Below are positions 34,583 through 43,251 of a stretch of 64,000 bases of DNA, in pieces; within the stretch, counting starts at the first letter, position 1; each line of letters starts with the position of its first letter. Location: NCBI RefSeq assembly GCF_000022205.1, contig NC_012029.1, forward strand, positions 1,798,001 to 1,862,000, written 5' to 3'. The DNA comes from Halorubrum lacusprofundi ATCC 49239. Lineage in GTDB: Archaea; Halobacteriota; Halobacteria; Halobacteriales; Haloferacaceae. The position numbers and the translations under genes are program-made. The notes beneath the pieces were generated by a model. That model had not been told where the DNA came from and did not search any database. It was given only the letters and a program-made list of their open reading frames with translations.

Positions 34583-35106
34583 GCACCGGGAAAAACACCA
34601 AGGGCTACGAGACGCCGAACCACCCGTACCAGGGCGAGCGCATCGCCGAGGAGTCCGATCTCCTCTCACGGTACGGTCTGAAGAACAAAGAGGAGTTCTG
34701 GCGCGCTCAGTCCGAGCTGCGTAGCATGCGCCGCGAGGCGCGTCGCCTGCTCGGCGAGGCCCAGGGTGACGTCGACGTCGCTCAGGAGGCCGGCGCAGAG
34801 TTCGTCGCACGGCTCCGCCGGATCGGTATCCTCGGCGACAACGACGATATCTCCGCGGTCCTCTCACTGGACGTGACCGACCTGCTCGAGCGCCGTCTCC
34901 AGACGGTCGCCTACCGACAGGGGTTCGCGTCCTCGACTCAGCAGGCCCGACAGTTCATCGTTCACGGCCACATCACCGTCGACGGCGCCCGCGTCACGCG
35001 CCCGTCGGTGAAGGTCGACGTGGACGACGAAGGCGCAATCGCCTTCGACGAGAACAGCCCGCTCGCGGACGATCTCCACCCCGAGCGCGCGGAGTCACAG
35101 GAGTAA
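34579..35106 (+). CDS. rps4: 30S ribosomal protein S4
   Basis: Encodes 175 residues with the archaeal S4 N-terminal region ([21 protein letters not shown]) and a C-terminal S4 RNA-binding domain ([20 protein letters not shown]). The archaeal form lacks the zinc-binding cysteines of some bacterial S4 proteins. It nucleates 30S assembly at the 5' domain of 16S rRNA. ATGA overlap with S13; 6 bases to S11. Confidence 0.97.
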   Translation: MSTGKNTKGYETPNHPYQGERIAEESDLLSRYGLKNKEEFWRAQSELRSMRREARRLLGEAQGDVDVAQEAGAEFVARLRRIGILGDNDDISAVLSLDVTDLLERRLQTVAYRQGFASSTQQARQFIVHGHITVDGARVTRPSVKVDVDDEGAIAFDENSPLADDLHPERAESQE

Positions 35107-35112
35107 CCCACC

Positions 35113-35502
35113 ATGAGTGAATCCGAGGACGGAAAGTGGGGCATCGCCCACGTGTACGCGTCGTTCAACAACACGCTCATCACGGTCACCGACGAGACGG
35201 GCGCCGAGACGATCGCCAAATCGTCCGGCGGCACCGTGGTGAAGCAGAACCGCGACGAGGCGTCGCCGTACGCCGCCATGCAGATGGCGGAAGTCGTCGC
35301 CGAGCGCGTCAAGGACGCCGGCTTAGAGGGCGTGCACGTTCGCGTGCGCGGTCCCGGCGGCAACCTCAACAAGTCCACCGGTCCCGGTGCGCAGGCGACG
35401 ATCCGCGCGCTCTCGCGTGCGGGCGTCGAGATCGGTCGGATCGAAGACGTCACGCCCATCCCGCACGACGGGACGAAGGCGCCAAAGAACAAGCGAGTCT
35501 GA
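35113..35502 (+). CDS. rps11: 30S ribosomal protein S11
   Basis: Encodes 129 residues with the S11 signatures [36 protein letters not shown] and the C-terminal [19 protein letters not shown]11 lines the platform of the small subunit near the Shine-Dalgarno helix. It is six bases after S4 and one base before Rpo3. Confidence 0.97.
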   Translation: MSESEDGKWGIAHVYASFNNTLITVTDETGAETIAKSSGGTVVKQNRDEASPYAAMQMAEVVAERVKDAGLEGVHVRVRGPGGNLNKSTGPGAQATIRALSRAGVEIGRIEDVTPIPHDGTKAPKNKRV

Positions 35503-35503
35503 C

Positions 35504-36256
35504 ATGACGGAAGACGACTTCGACGTCCAGTACGTCGAACGGGACGATCGCAGCGCGCGGGTGCTGATCCGCGGGCTCACCCCGGCGTTCGCGAACGGCA
35601 TCCGCCGCGCGATGATCGCCGACGTCCCGACGTTCTCGATAGACACCGTCAGGTTCGTCGAGAACTCCTCCGTCATGTTCGACGAGATGATCGGGCTTCG
35701 ACTGGGGCTCATTCCCCTGAAGACGCCGCTCGACGACTTCGAGGTCGGCGACGAGGTCACTCTCGCGCTCGACGTCGAGGGTCCGGCGACGGCGTACTCC
35801 GGCGACATCGAGAGCGCGGACCCGCTCGTCGAGGTCGCCGACGACAATATCCCGATCATCGAGCTGAAGGAGGGACAGCGACTGGAGTTCGAGGCCGACG
35901 CAGTGCTCGACACCGGTAAGGAGCACGCCAAACATCAGGGCGGCGTCTCCGTCGGCTACCGCCACCTCCAGCGCGTCTCGGTCGAGGGCGACCTCGGCGA
36001 GTTCGACGACGACGAGCCGCGGATCCTCCGCGGGGTTATCGAGACACCCGACGGGGAAATCGAACTTACCGACGAGTTCGACAACGATCTCTCGGAGCGG
36101 TTCCCCGGGAAAGAAGTCAGCGTCGAGGATGTCCCCGGCGCGTTCGTGTTCCACATCGAGACGGACGGTTCGTTCAGCGTCGAGGAACTGCTGCTCCGCG
36201 CCATCGACTCCATCGAGGAGCGCGCGGACGAACTACAGACGAAAGTCGCGGTCTAA
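35504..36256 (+). CDS. rpo3: DNA-directed RNA polymerase subunit D (Rpo3)
   Basis: Encodes 250 residues, the archaeal equivalent of Rpb3 and of the bacterial alpha N-terminal domain. The alpha-like motif [18 protein letters not shown] near the N-terminus and [19 protein letters not shown] at the C-terminus form the dimerisation surface with Rpo11. There is no cysteine in the protein, so it lacks the Fe-S cluster found in subunit D of some archaea. ATG 35504 follows the S11 stop by one base. It is the last gene before the structured region and tRNA-Leu. Confidence 0.96.
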   Translation: MTEDDFDVQYVERDDRSARVLIRGLTPAFANGIRRAMIADVPTFSIDTVRFVENSSVMFDEMIGLRLGLIPLKTPLDDFEVGDEVTLALDVEGPATAYSGDIESADPLVEVADDNIPIIELKEGQRLEFEADAVLDTGKEHAKHQGGVSVGYRHLQRVSVEGDLGEFDDDEPRILRGVIETPDGEIELTDEFDNDLSERFPGKEVSVEDVPGAFVFHIETDGSFSVEELLLRAIDSIEERADELQTKVAV

Positions 36257-36268
36257 CGTAATGACGGA

Positions 36269-36399
36269 CCTTCAAACCACACACACGGCGCTCGCCCCTG
36301 CACGAAGCTGCGGCGCCGCATTCCGATCCGACGTGGCGTCGGATCGGCCCGGATCCGAGTCGGGTCGTCCCGACGACGGGACCGAAAGTGGTTTGAAGG
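36269..36399 (+). ncRNA. Candidate structured RNA, 12-bp closed multi-stem
   Basis: CCTTCAAACCAC (36269-36280) pairs perfectly with GTGGTTTGAAGG (36388-36399), closing 107 bases. Inside are an 11-bp hairpin with a 3-base loop (CCGATCCGACG, 36323-36333, with 36337-36347), a 6-bp hairpin GTCGGG-TCGT-CCCGAC, and a GGCGC/GCGCC stem around 36287-36317. The layout suggests a multibranched RNA within the Rpo3 to L18e transcript, ending 24 bases before tRNA-Leu. A 131-base mobile element with 12-base terminal repeats is the main alternative; no clear target duplication is seen. Confidence 0.4.
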
Positions 36400-36423
36400 G
36401 AGCCGGATTACGCAGGAGTGCAC

Positions 36424-36508
36424 GCAGGGATAGCCAAGTCAGGCCAACGGCGCAGCGTTCAGGGCGCTGTCCTGTAGAGGTCCGCAGGTTCAAATCCTGC
36501 TCCCTGCA
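36424..36508 (+). tRNA. tRNA-Leu (CAG)
   Basis: Class II cloverleaf of 85 nt: acceptor GCAGGGA/TCCCTGC, anticodon stem CAGCG/CGCTG with loop TTCAGGG (anticodon CAG), a short variable stem, T arm GCAGGTTCAAATCCTGC, discriminator A. It is embedded in the ribosomal/RNA polymerase operon, 39 bases before the L18e start, so processing should release it from the long transcript. Confidence 0.95.
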
Positions 36509-36547
36509 CTCCGTTTTCACTAACTCTCCACTTCAGGAGGGACAGCT

Positions 36548-36901
36548 ATGAGTAGCAAGACGAATCCGAAACTACAGAACCTCATCGCCGATCTGAAGTC
36601 GGTCTCGCGCGATTCCGGTGCCAACGTATGGCAGGACATCGCCGCCCGACTGGAGAAGCCACGGCGCACGCACGCTGAGGTCAACCTGGGCCGCATCGAA
36701 CGGTACGCTCAGGAAGACGAGACGGTCGTCGTCCCCGGCAAGGTGCTGGGCAGCGGTGTGCTCGAAAAGAACGTCACCGTCGCCGCCGTCGACTTCTCGG
36801 GCACTGCCCGCACGAAGATCGACCAGGCCGGCGAAGCGGTGTCGCTTGAACAGTTCGTTGAACAAAATCCCGAAGAGAGCAACGTCCGGGTGATTCGATG
36901 A
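36548..36901 (+). CDS. rpl18e: 50S ribosomal protein L18e
   Basis: Encodes 117 residues of the archaeal/eukaryotic L18e family (related to L15). Conserved stretches are [32 protein letters not shown] and [14 protein letters not shown] Shine-Dalgarno-like GGAGG (36537-36541) lies before the ATG, reasonable for an internal operon gene. The stop overlaps the L13 start (ATGA). Confidence 0.96.
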   Translation: MSSKTNPKLQNLIADLKSVSRDSGANVWQDIAARLEKPRRTHAEVNLGRIERYAQEDETVVVPGKVLGSGVLEKNVTVAAVDFSGTARTKIDQAGEAVSLEQFVEQNPEESNVRVIR

Positions 36902-37347
36902 GTCTCGCAAAGATCGACGCGGACGTCGTCGTCGACGCCCGGGACTGCATCCTCGGTCGCGTCTCGTCGAAGGTCGCCCAGCGCGTCCTTGACGGCGAGA
37001 CGGTCGCCGTCGTCAACGCCGAGCGCGCGGTCATCACCGGTAACGAGGAGGCGACGATGGAGACGTACCACACTCGCGCGGAGCTCGGCTCCGACAGCGG
37101 GCCGTACTACCCCAAGCGCCCCGACCGAATCTTCAAGCGTGCCATCCGCGGCATGCTACCGTACAAGACGGAGGACGGCCGCGAGGCACTCTCGAACGTC
37201 CGCGTCTACGTGGGCAACCCCTACGAGCGCGACGAGGACGCCGAGACCGTCGTTCTCGACGGCACCTCGCTCGACCGCCTCTCGAACATCAAATTCACGA
37301 CGCTCGGGGACATCTCCGAGTCTCTGGGAGCCAACGTCACATGGTAA
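36898..37347 (+). CDS. rpl13: 50S ribosomal protein L13
   Basis: Encodes 149 residues. Family features include [35 protein letters not shown] and [21 protein letters not shown]13 binds 23S rRNA early in large-subunit assembly. It overlaps L18e upstream (ATGA) and S9 downstream by 7 bases, consistent with one coupled unit. Confidence 0.96.
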   Translation: MSLAKIDADVVVDARDCILGRVSSKVAQRVLDGETVAVVNAERAVITGNEEATMETYHTRAELGSDSGPYYPKRPDRIFKRAIRGMLPYKTEDGREALSNVRVYVGNPYERDEDAETVVLDGTSLDRLSNIKFTTLGDISESLGANVTW

Positions 37348-37739
37348 CTAACACCTCAGGCAAGAAGAAGACGGCCGTCGCCCGCGCCACCGTGCGCGAC
37401 GGCGAGGGCCGCGTTCGCATCAACTCCCAGCCAGTCGAGCTGGTCGAACCGGAGCAGGCGCGACTCAAGATGCTGGAGCCGTTCCGCATCGCGGGCGAAG
37501 AGCTCCGCGCAGACGTCGACATCGAGGTCAACGTCGAGGGCGGCGGCTTCAGCGGCCAGGCCGACGCGACGCGGACCGCCATCGCGCGCGGTCTCGTCCA
37601 GCACCTCAGCGACGCCGAGCTGCGCGACGCGTACATGAACTTCGACCGCACCCTGCTGGTCAACGACGTCCGCCAGTCCGAACCCAAGAAGTGGGGCGGA
37701 CCCGGCGCGCGTGCCCGCTACCAGAAGTCCTACCGCTGA
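37341..37739 (+). CDS. rps9: 30S ribosomal protein S9
   Basis: Encodes 132 residues with the S9 signatures [20 protein letters not shown] and [21 protein letters not shown]. The C-terminus is the conserved [17 protein letters not shown], which reaches the P-site tRNA in the decoding centre. It overlaps L13 by 7 bases and is followed by Rpo10 after 12 bases. Confidence 0.96.
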   Translation: MVTNTSGKKKTAVARATVRDGEGRVRINSQPVELVEPEQARLKMLEPFRIAGEELRADVDIEVNVEGGGFSGQADATRTAIARGLVQHLSDAELRDAYMNFDRTLLVNDVRQSEPKKWGGPGARARYQKSYR

Positions 37740-37751
37740 GGTGATTCAGTC

Positions 37752-37946
37752 ATGATGATTCCCGTCCGGTGTTTCACGTGCGGCAACGTCGTGGGTGAAC
37801 ACTGGGAGGAGTTCAAAGAGCGCGCCCGCGAGGGCGACGAGGACCCCGGCAAGGTGCTCGACGAGCTCGGCGTTGACCGGCACTGCTGTCGCCGGATGAT
37901 GGTCAGCCACCGTGACCTCGTCGACGTCGTTTCGCCGTACCAGTAA
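37752..37946 (+). CDS. rpo10: DNA-directed RNA polymerase subunit N (Rpo10)
   Basis: Encodes 64 residues. The four zinc ligands of the Rpb10 family are present: RCFTCGNV near the N-terminus and [12 protein letters not shown] near the C-terminus (CxxC ... CC). It bridges Rpo3 and Rpo11 in the polymerase assembly platform. Two consecutive ATG codons (37752, 37755) could start it; the first is used. Rpo6 follows after three bases. Confidence 0.96.
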   Translation: MMIPVRCFTCGNVVGEHWEEFKERAREGDEDPGKVLDELGVDRHCCRRMMVSHRDLVDVVSPYQ

Positions 37947-37949
37947 TCC

Positions 37950-38129
37950 ATGTCAGAACAGCGATACAATCGATACGAGAAGGCACGAATCCTCGGCGCG
38001 CGAGCGCTGCAGGTGTCCTACGGGGCGCCCGTGCTGATCGACACGGATCAAACGGAGCCTATCCTCGTCGCCGCCGAGGAGTACGACGCGGGGGCGCTCC
38101 CCTTCACCGTCCGGAGGGAGTCCAACTGA
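37950..38129 (+). CDS. rpo6: DNA-directed RNA polymerase subunit K (Rpo6)
   Basis: Encodes only 59 residues: [20 protein letters not shown], then [25 protein letters not shown]-type sequence ending [10 protein letters not shown]. This is the Rpb6/omega family, with the conserved [14 protein letters not shown] motif that clamps the C-terminus of the largest subunit. It starts three bases after Rpo10 and its TGA stop overlaps the enolase ATG, so it is coupled to both. Confidence 0.95.
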   Translation: MSEQRYNRYEKARILGARALQVSYGAPVLIDTDQTEPILVAAEEYDAGALPFTVRRESN

Positions 38130-39331
38130 TGACCCGAATTACCGGCATTTCGCTGCGTCGCGTGCTCGACTCGCGCGGCAACCCCACCGTCGAGGCCGAC
38201 GTGCTCACCGAGTCCGGCGGCTTCGGCCGCGGGGCAGCGCCCAGCGGGGCCTCGACCGGCGAGTACGAAGCGATCGAACTCCCGGCCAACGAATCCATCG
38301 CGAAGGCCCGCGAGCACGCGGTTCCACGCCTCGAAGGCGTCTATGCGGGCGACCAGCGCGCCGTCGACAACGCACTGCGCGCCGCCGACGGGACGGATGA
38401 CTTCTCCGCGATCGGCGCCAACAGCGCGGTCGCGATCTCGATGGCGGCCGCGAAGGCCGCCGCCGACGTGCTCGGTGCGCCGCTGTACCAGCACCTCGGG
38501 GGCGCGTTCCGCGGTGAGAATTTTCCGATTCCGCTCGGCAACGTCGTCGGCGGCGGAGAGCACGCCAAGGAGGCGACTCACATCCAGGAGTTCCTCGCGG
38601 CACCCGTCGGCGCACCGAGCGTCTCGGAGGCCGTCTTCGCGAACGCCGCGGTCCACGCGGCAGTCGCGGACGTGCTCGACGAGCGCGGCGTGCCGGCTGC
38701 GAAGGGCGACGAGGGCGCGTGGGCGCCCCCGATCTCGGACGCGGACGCGTTCGAGGTCGTCGACGAGGCGGTCGACCGCGTCGAGGAGGACGTGGGCTTC
38801 GAGATCCGCTTCGGCCTCGATATGGCCGCCGCCGAGCTGTACGACGACGACCAGGAGGCGTACGTCTACGGCGAGGAGACGAAGTCGACCGACGAGCAGA
38901 TCGACTACGTCGCCGACCTCGTCGACGAGTACGACCTCGCGTACGTCGAGGACCCGCTCGACGAGAACGACTACGAGGCGTTCGCGGAGCTGACCGACCG
39001 GGTCGGCGACCGGACGATGATCTGCGGCGACGACCTGTTCGTCACCAACGTCGAGCGGCTCCAGGAAGGGATCGACACGGGCGCGGCCAACAGCATCCTG
39101 ATCAAGCCGAACCAGATCGGGACGCTGTCGGACACGTTCGACGCTATCGAACTCGCCGCTCGCAACGGGTACGAGACGATCATTTCCCACCGCTCGGGCG
39201 AGACGGAGGACACGACCATCGCACACCTCGCCGTGGCGACCGATGCCGGGTTCATCAAGACCGGCACGGTCGGCGGCGAGCGCACCGCCAAGCTGAACGA
39301 ACTGGTCCGCATCGCGGACGACGCGGTATGA
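38129..39331 (+). CDS. eno: Enolase
   Basis: Encodes 400 residues. Enolase landmarks are complete: [25 protein letters not shown] (mobile loop), [11 protein letters not shown] with the Mg2+ Asp, [12 protein letters not shown] with Glu and Asp ligands, [22 protein letters not shown] (catalytic Lys) and [13 protein letters not shown]. It interconverts 2-phosphoglycerate and phosphoenolpyruvate. The placement between RNA polymerase subunit K and S2 is the usual archaeal arrangement. Its start overlaps the Rpo6 stop. Confidence 0.96.
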   Translation: MTRITGISLRRVLDSRGNPTVEADVLTESGGFGRGAAPSGASTGEYEAIELPANESIAKAREHAVPRLEGVYAGDQRAVDNALRAADGTDDFSAIGANSAVAISMAAAKAAADVLGAPLYQHLGGAFRGENFPIPLGNVVGGGEHAKEATHIQEFLAAPVGAPSVSEAVFANAAVHAAVADVLDERGVPAAKGDEGAWAPPISDADAFEVVDEAVDRVEEDVGFEIRFGLDMAAAELYDDDQEAYVYGEETKSTDEQIDYVADLVDEYDLAYVEDPLDENDYEAFAELTDRVGDRTMICGDDLFVTNVERLQEGIDTGAANSILIKPNQIGTLSDTFDAIELAARNGYETIISHRSGETEDTTIAHLAVATDAGFIKTGTVGGERTAKLNELVRIADDAV

Positions 39332-39347
39332 CGGGCTCACACCACGC

Positions 39348-40154
39348 ATGACGGAAGACAACGACGCGGTCGAACTCGACGACGACGCGGAGACCGAGGC
39401 GGTCGACGCGGCGGTCGAGGAGGAGGCCGACACGACCGAGGAACCGACCGCCGACGCGGCTGCCGAGGAGGCACCCGCCGACGCCGAACCCGACGCGACG
39501 GAAGACGCGGGCGACGACGCCGACGAGGAGGAAGACGCCTCCCCGTTCGACGACGACGTCATGCCCGATGACGACGTCGACCTGCTGATCCCGGTCGAGG
39601 ACTACCTCTCTGCCGGTGTCCACATCGGGACCCAGCAGAAGACGAAGGATATGGAGCGGTTTATCCACCGCGTCCGCGACGATGGCCTGTACGTACTCGA
39701 CGTGAGTACGACGGACCAGCGGATCCGCACAGCCGCGGACTTCCTCAAGAACTACAACCCTGAGCAAATCCTCGTCACGTCCTCGCGGCAGTACGGTCGG
39801 TTCCCGGCCGAGAAGTTCGCGGACGCCATCGGCGCCCGCGCCCGCACGGGACGCTTTATCCCCGGCACGCTGACGAACCCCGACTACGCCGGCTACATCG
39901 AGCCGGATGTCGTCGTGGTCACGGACCCGATCGGGGACGCACAGGCCGTCAAGGAGGCCATCACTGTCGGCATCCCGGTCATCGCGATGTGCGACTCCAA
40001 CAACCAGCTATCGAACGTCGATCTGGTTATCCCGACGAACAACAAGGGTCGACGCGCGCTGTCGGTCGTCTACTGGCTGCTCGCCAACGAGACGCTCGAC
40101 CGCCGCGGCGCCGACACTGTGTTCGCCCTCGACGACTTCGAGGACGAACTGTAA
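39348..40154 (+). CDS. rps2: 30S ribosomal protein S2
   Basis: Encodes 268 residues. The first 65 are almost entirely Ala, Asp, Glu and Thr, an acidic extension. The S2 core follows: [42 protein letters not shown] and [31 protein letters not shown]2 is added late to the 30S near the exit of the mRNA. It ends the operon; a hairpin with a T run follows 14 bases after the stop. The acidic extension is longer than in most S2 proteins but common in halophiles. Confidence 0.95.
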   Translation: MTEDNDAVELDDDAETEAVDAAVEEEADTTEEPTADAAAEEAPADAEPDATEDAGDDADEEEDASPFDDDVMPDDDVDLLIPVEDYLSAGVHIGTQQKTKDMERFIHRVRDDGLYVLDVSTTDQRIRTAADFLKNYNPEQILVTSSRQYGRFPAEKFADAIGARARTGRFIPGTLTNPDYAGYIEPDVVVVTDPIGDAQAVKEAITVGIPVIAMCDSNNQLSNVDLVIPTNNKGRRALSVVYWLLANETLDRRGADTVFALDDFEDEL

Positions 40155-40167
40155 GTCGGTTTTCGAC

Positions 40168-40184
40168 GTCGAGTTCGACTTTTT
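40168..40184 (+). terminator. Putative terminator of the ribosomal operon
   Basis: GTCGA-GT-TCGAC forms a 5-bp stem directly followed by TTTTT (40180-40184), 14 bases after the S2 stop. Archaeal termination mainly needs the T run; the stem may be incidental. The next gene is on the opposite strand, so a stop signal is expected here. Confidence 0.4.
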
Positions 40185-40260
40185 GTGAACGCTCCGAGTT
40201 GTGCCCGAGCGGCGGCGCTCGTACGACCCCCAGAGCAAAAAGAGCGATCGTGGCCGCCGT

Positions 40261-40605
40261 TTACAGGAGATCGATCGTGAGCGGGTAGCTCCAGACCTCG
40301 CCCTCGGCCGCCTTCACCGCGGCAATGACGATGAACACCATATTGAGGAGTCCGAGCAGGGGGAGCAGCAAGATCCCGATCCCGACGATGATCAGAACAC
40401 CAGCGACGATCGAGTAGATCGTAAACCAGATCTGCCAGTTTATCGCCGCGCGCGCGTTCGCCTTCACGAACTCGTCGTCGGTGACGAGAAAGACCACGAG
40501 CGGGCCGATCAGCCACGTGAACAGCGCGAGGATGTGCGTTATCGCCGCCAGGGTGGTGTTGTCATCGGATCCGCCGGCACCGACGCTTGTTGTTGTGGAT
40601 GCCAT
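40261..40605 (-). CDS. DUF4870/Tic20-like membrane protein
   Basis: Encodes 114 residues with three hydrophobic spans. The DUF4870 pattern is visible: LAAITHILALFTWLIGPLVVFL, then FVKANARAAINWQIWFTIYS and a third helix IIVGIGILLLPLLGLLNMV. These small proteins are related to Tic20-type components but have no settled role in archaea. The ATG at 40605 follows a run of Thr-rich residues, and the longer frame runs through non-conserved intergenic sequence. It is convergent with the ribosomal operon. Confidence 0.75.
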   Translation of the reverse strand: MASTTTSVGAGGSDDNTTLAAITHILALFTWLIGPLVVFLVTDDEFVKANARAAINWQIWFTIYSIVAGVLIIVGIGILLLPLLGLLNMVFIVIAAVKAAEGEVWSYPLTIDLL

Positions 40606-40630
40606 GGGTACGGGATCTCGAGCCGGATAT

Positions 40631-41227
40631 TTAGGTGTTGTCGCGGTCGGTGCTCTCCGCCTCTCTCGTCGCCGATTTCCCGTCTTCCGCCGCGGGAACG
40701 TCATGGGTCCACCGCGGCTCGATCTCCCGGTTCGCGAGCACAACCCGATCACCGGTGTCTGTGTCGATCCGGGTCTTTCGGAGTTCGATCGCAGCGACTG
40801 TCCCGGTCACGCCCTTCGCTTCGACGCGGTACCCCGGGTTGAAGTCGGGGTCGCGGAGGAGGTACACGCCCGCCACGGTATCTTCGATCATCTCGGAGAG
40901 TGCGTACGAGATACCTAACGCGATGAAGCCGACAGCGGTGCCCAGACTCGCCGCGATGTCGCCCATGCCGACGACCTTCAGGAACGTCAGTGCAACGCCG
41001 AACCAGAGGAAGATCGCCGCGAGCGTGGCGATGAGATCGCCCACGAGCTCTCGGTCACCGACGTATATCCGATCGATCGAAGACCGGACGAGCGTGAGGA
41101 CGATTCGCACCGTCGCGTACGCCAACGCGAGGAAGACTAGCCCCGAGAGCAGTCGCGGTATCGCGACCGCCAGGCTCTCGATAAAGTTCGTGAGCGACCG
41201 TGTCAAAAGCGACGGGAGCGTCGTCAT
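40631..41227 (-). CDS. MscS-like mechanosensitive channel, short form
   Basis: Encodes 198 residues with three or four predicted membrane spans. The MscS pore-like helix (GDIAASLGTAVGFIALGISYALSE) and a short beta domain (FNPGYRVEAKGVTGTVAAIELRKTRIDTDTGDRVVLANREIE) are visible. The larger C-terminal cage domain of typical MscS is absent, so this is a truncated or minimal version. It may respond to membrane tension during osmotic down-shift. Located between DUF4870 and the divergent mvk gene. Confidence 0.75.
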   Translation of the reverse strand: MTTLPSLLTRSLTNFIESLAVAIPRLLSGLVFLALAYATVRIVLTLVRSSIDRIYVGDRELVGDLIATLAAIFLWFGVALTFLKVVGMGDIAASLGTAVGFIALGISYALSEMIEDTVAGVYLLRDPDFNPGYRVEAKGVTGTVAAIELRKTRIDTDTGDRVVLANREIEPRWTHDVPAAEDGKSATREAESTDRDNT

Positions 41228-41356
41228 AGCGCGCACGACAGCGGCCGGCGGTGAAAAGGTGACGGGGTCGGAGGGCCTTGCCGTTCCACAACGACCCTCG
41301 TCCACGACGGCCCGGCAAGCGCAACGCCTGTAAGCACGCGGAGAGAGTGGATTCGT

Positions 41357-42373
41357 ATGACCGTCTGTGAAGCGCCGGGGAAGGTGTACCTCTTCGGCGA
41401 ACACGCCGTCGTCTACGGCGAACCCGCCGTGCCGGCGGCGATCGAGCGACGCGCCACGGTGACCGCCGAGCCCCGCTCAGACGACCACGTCCGCGTCGAG
41501 GCCGAGGACCTCTCGCTCAACGGGTTCACCGTCGAGTACGCCGGCGGTACCGGCGACCGGCCCGACGTGGACGTGCCGGCCCCGCTGGTCGAGGCCGCGA
41601 TGGGTTACGTCGACGCCGCGGTCCGGCAGGCCCGGGACGCGGCTGACGCGCCCGACGCCGGCTTCGACATCACCGTCGAGAGCGACATCCCGCTCGGCGC
41701 CGGACTCGGATCGTCGGCCGCCGTCGTGGTCGCGGGGATCGATGCCGCGACGCGCGCGCTCGGCGAACCGCTGGACCGCCGCGAGCTGGCCGACCGCGCG
41801 TACCACGCGGAGTACGAGGTGCAGGACGGACAGGCCTCTCGGGCCGACACGTTCTGCTCGACGATGGGCGGGGCGGTCCGCATCGAGGGCGACGACTGCG
41901 AGCCGATAGAGGCGCCGAACCTTCCGTTCGTCGTCGGTTTCGACGGCGGCGCCGGCGACACCGGCGAACTCGTCGCCGGCGTCGGCGAACTCCGCGAGGA
42001 GTACGGATTCGCCGCCGACACCGTCGAGTCGATCGGCGACGTGGTGCGGACCGGCGAGAAGCTGCTCGCCGACGCCGTTTCGGAGGCCGATCCGTCGCCG
42101 GAGCTGCTCGCTGAGCTCGGGGAGCTCATGGACTTCAATCACGGGCTGCTCTCCGCGCTGGGCGTCTCCGCGCGTTCGCTCGACGCGATGGTGTGGGCCG
42201 CCCGCGATGCTGGCGCCCACGGCGCGAAGCTCACCGGCGCGGGCGGCGGCGGCTGCATCGTTGCGCTCGACGCGAGCGACGCGAGCGAGACCGCGCTCTC
42301 CTTCACGCACGGGTGCGAGGAGGCGTTCCGCGCGGAGCTCGCGACCGAGGGTGTCCGGGTGGTGGAGCCGTGA
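41357..42373 (+). CDS. mvk: Mevalonate kinase
   Basis: Encodes 338 residues of the GHMP kinase family. Motif 1 is KVYLFGEHAVVYGEPAVPAAI, motif 2 is DIPLGAGLGSSAAVVV (ATP loop), and motif 3 is GAHGAKLTGAGGGGCIVAL. It phosphorylates mevalonate to mevalonate-5-phosphate in isoprenoid lipid synthesis. The stop overlaps the start of the isopentenyl phosphate kinase gene (GTGA). It is separated from S2 by two opposite-strand genes, an interruption of a cluster that is often contiguous in archaea. Confidence 0.95.
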   Translation: MTVCEAPGKVYLFGEHAVVYGEPAVPAAIERRATVTAEPRSDDHVRVEAEDLSLNGFTVEYAGGTGDRPDVDVPAPLVEAAMGYVDAAVRQARDAADAPDAGFDITVESDIPLGAGLGSSAAVVVAGIDAATRALGEPLDRRELADRAYHAEYEVQDGQASRADTFCSTMGGAVRIEGDDCEPIEAPNLPFVVGFDGGAGDTGELVAGVGELREEYGFAADTVESIGDVVRTGEKLLADAVSEADPSPELLAELGELMDFNHGLLSALGVSARSLDAMVWAARDAGAHGAKLTGAGGGGCIVALDASDASETALSFTHGCEEAFRAELATEGVRVVEP

Positions 42374-43176
42374 GCGCGGATCGCGGGGCGTCTGGGACGG
42401 AGCGGACAGATGACGCCTCGGCACCCCCGGTCGTGCTCAAGCTCGGCGGGAGCCTGATCACGGACAAGAACCGCCCGGAGACGCTCGACGACGCGGCGCT
42501 CGCCGCGGCCTGCGACGCGGTTGCGAGTGCGCTCGCTGACGGCGCGGTCGATCGGCTCGTCGTCGTCCACGGCGGCGGGAGCTTCGGTCACCACCACGCC
42601 AGCGAACACGGCGTCTCGACGACGGCGGGGACCGCCGACGCCGGCGCAGTGATGGACATCCACAGCGCGATGACGGAGCTGAACCGCGCCGTCCTCAACC
42701 GGCTCCACGAGCGGGACGTGCCCGCGGTGCCGGTTCACCCACTGTCGCTTTCGGCTCGCCTCGAAGGCCCCGACGGCGACCTCGACCTGCCGCTCTCCTC
42801 GACGGCGACGCTGCTCGGCGAGGGGTTCGTTCCCGTGCTCCACGGCGACGGCGTCGCGACCGCGGGGGCCGGCGTCACCGTCGTCTCCGGAGACGAGCTT
42901 GTCGTCGAGCTTGCGGTCGGGCTCGGCGCTCGACGAGTCGGGGTCTGCTCCACGGTGCCGGGCGTTCTCGACAGTGATGGCGAGGTGATCCCGTCCATCG
43001 ATTCGTTCGAGGCGGTCGCCGACGCGCTCGGCGCGAGCGACGCGACCGATGTCTCGGGCGGAATGGCCGCGAAAGTGCGGGAACTATTGGCGCTTGACGC
43101 GCCGGCGCACGTGTTCGGCGCCGCGGGACTGGAGCCGTTCCTGCGCGGCGAGGATGCCGGAACGCGGATCGACTGA
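42370..43176 (+). CDS. ipk: Isopentenyl phosphate kinase
   Basis: Encodes 268 residues from GTG 42370. The amino acid kinase fold motifs are VVLKLGGSLITDK, VVHGGGSFGHHHASEHG (with the characteristic His that defines IPK) and the C-terminal DVSGGMAAKVRELLAL. It turns isopentenyl phosphate into isopentenyl diphosphate, the last step of the archaeal alternate mevalonate route. Coupling with mvk by a 4-base overlap fits the shared pathway. Confidence 0.93.
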   Translation: MSADRGASGTERTDDASAPPVVLKLGGSLITDKNRPETLDDAALAAACDAVASALADGAVDRLVVVHGGGSFGHHHASEHGVSTTAGTADAGAVMDIHSAMTELNRAVLNRLHERDVPAVPVHPLSLSARLEGPDGDLDLPLSSTATLLGEGFVPVLHGDGVATAGAGVTVVSGDELVVELAVGLGARRVGVCSTVPGVLDSDGEVIPSIDSFEAVADALGASDATDVSGGMAAKVRELLALDAPAHVFGAAGLEPFLRGEDAGTRID

Positions 43177-43251
43177 CCGGGAAGCCGGCGGATCAGGGTC
43201 GTTCGAGGCCCGTACAGAACCCTTATTCGACCCACGACCCTCCCTCCGGAC

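Noticed and set aside
36260-36551. ORF beginning ATG 36261 and reading through tRNA-Leu
   Set aside because: It overlaps the structured region and a perfect tRNA; no coding signal.
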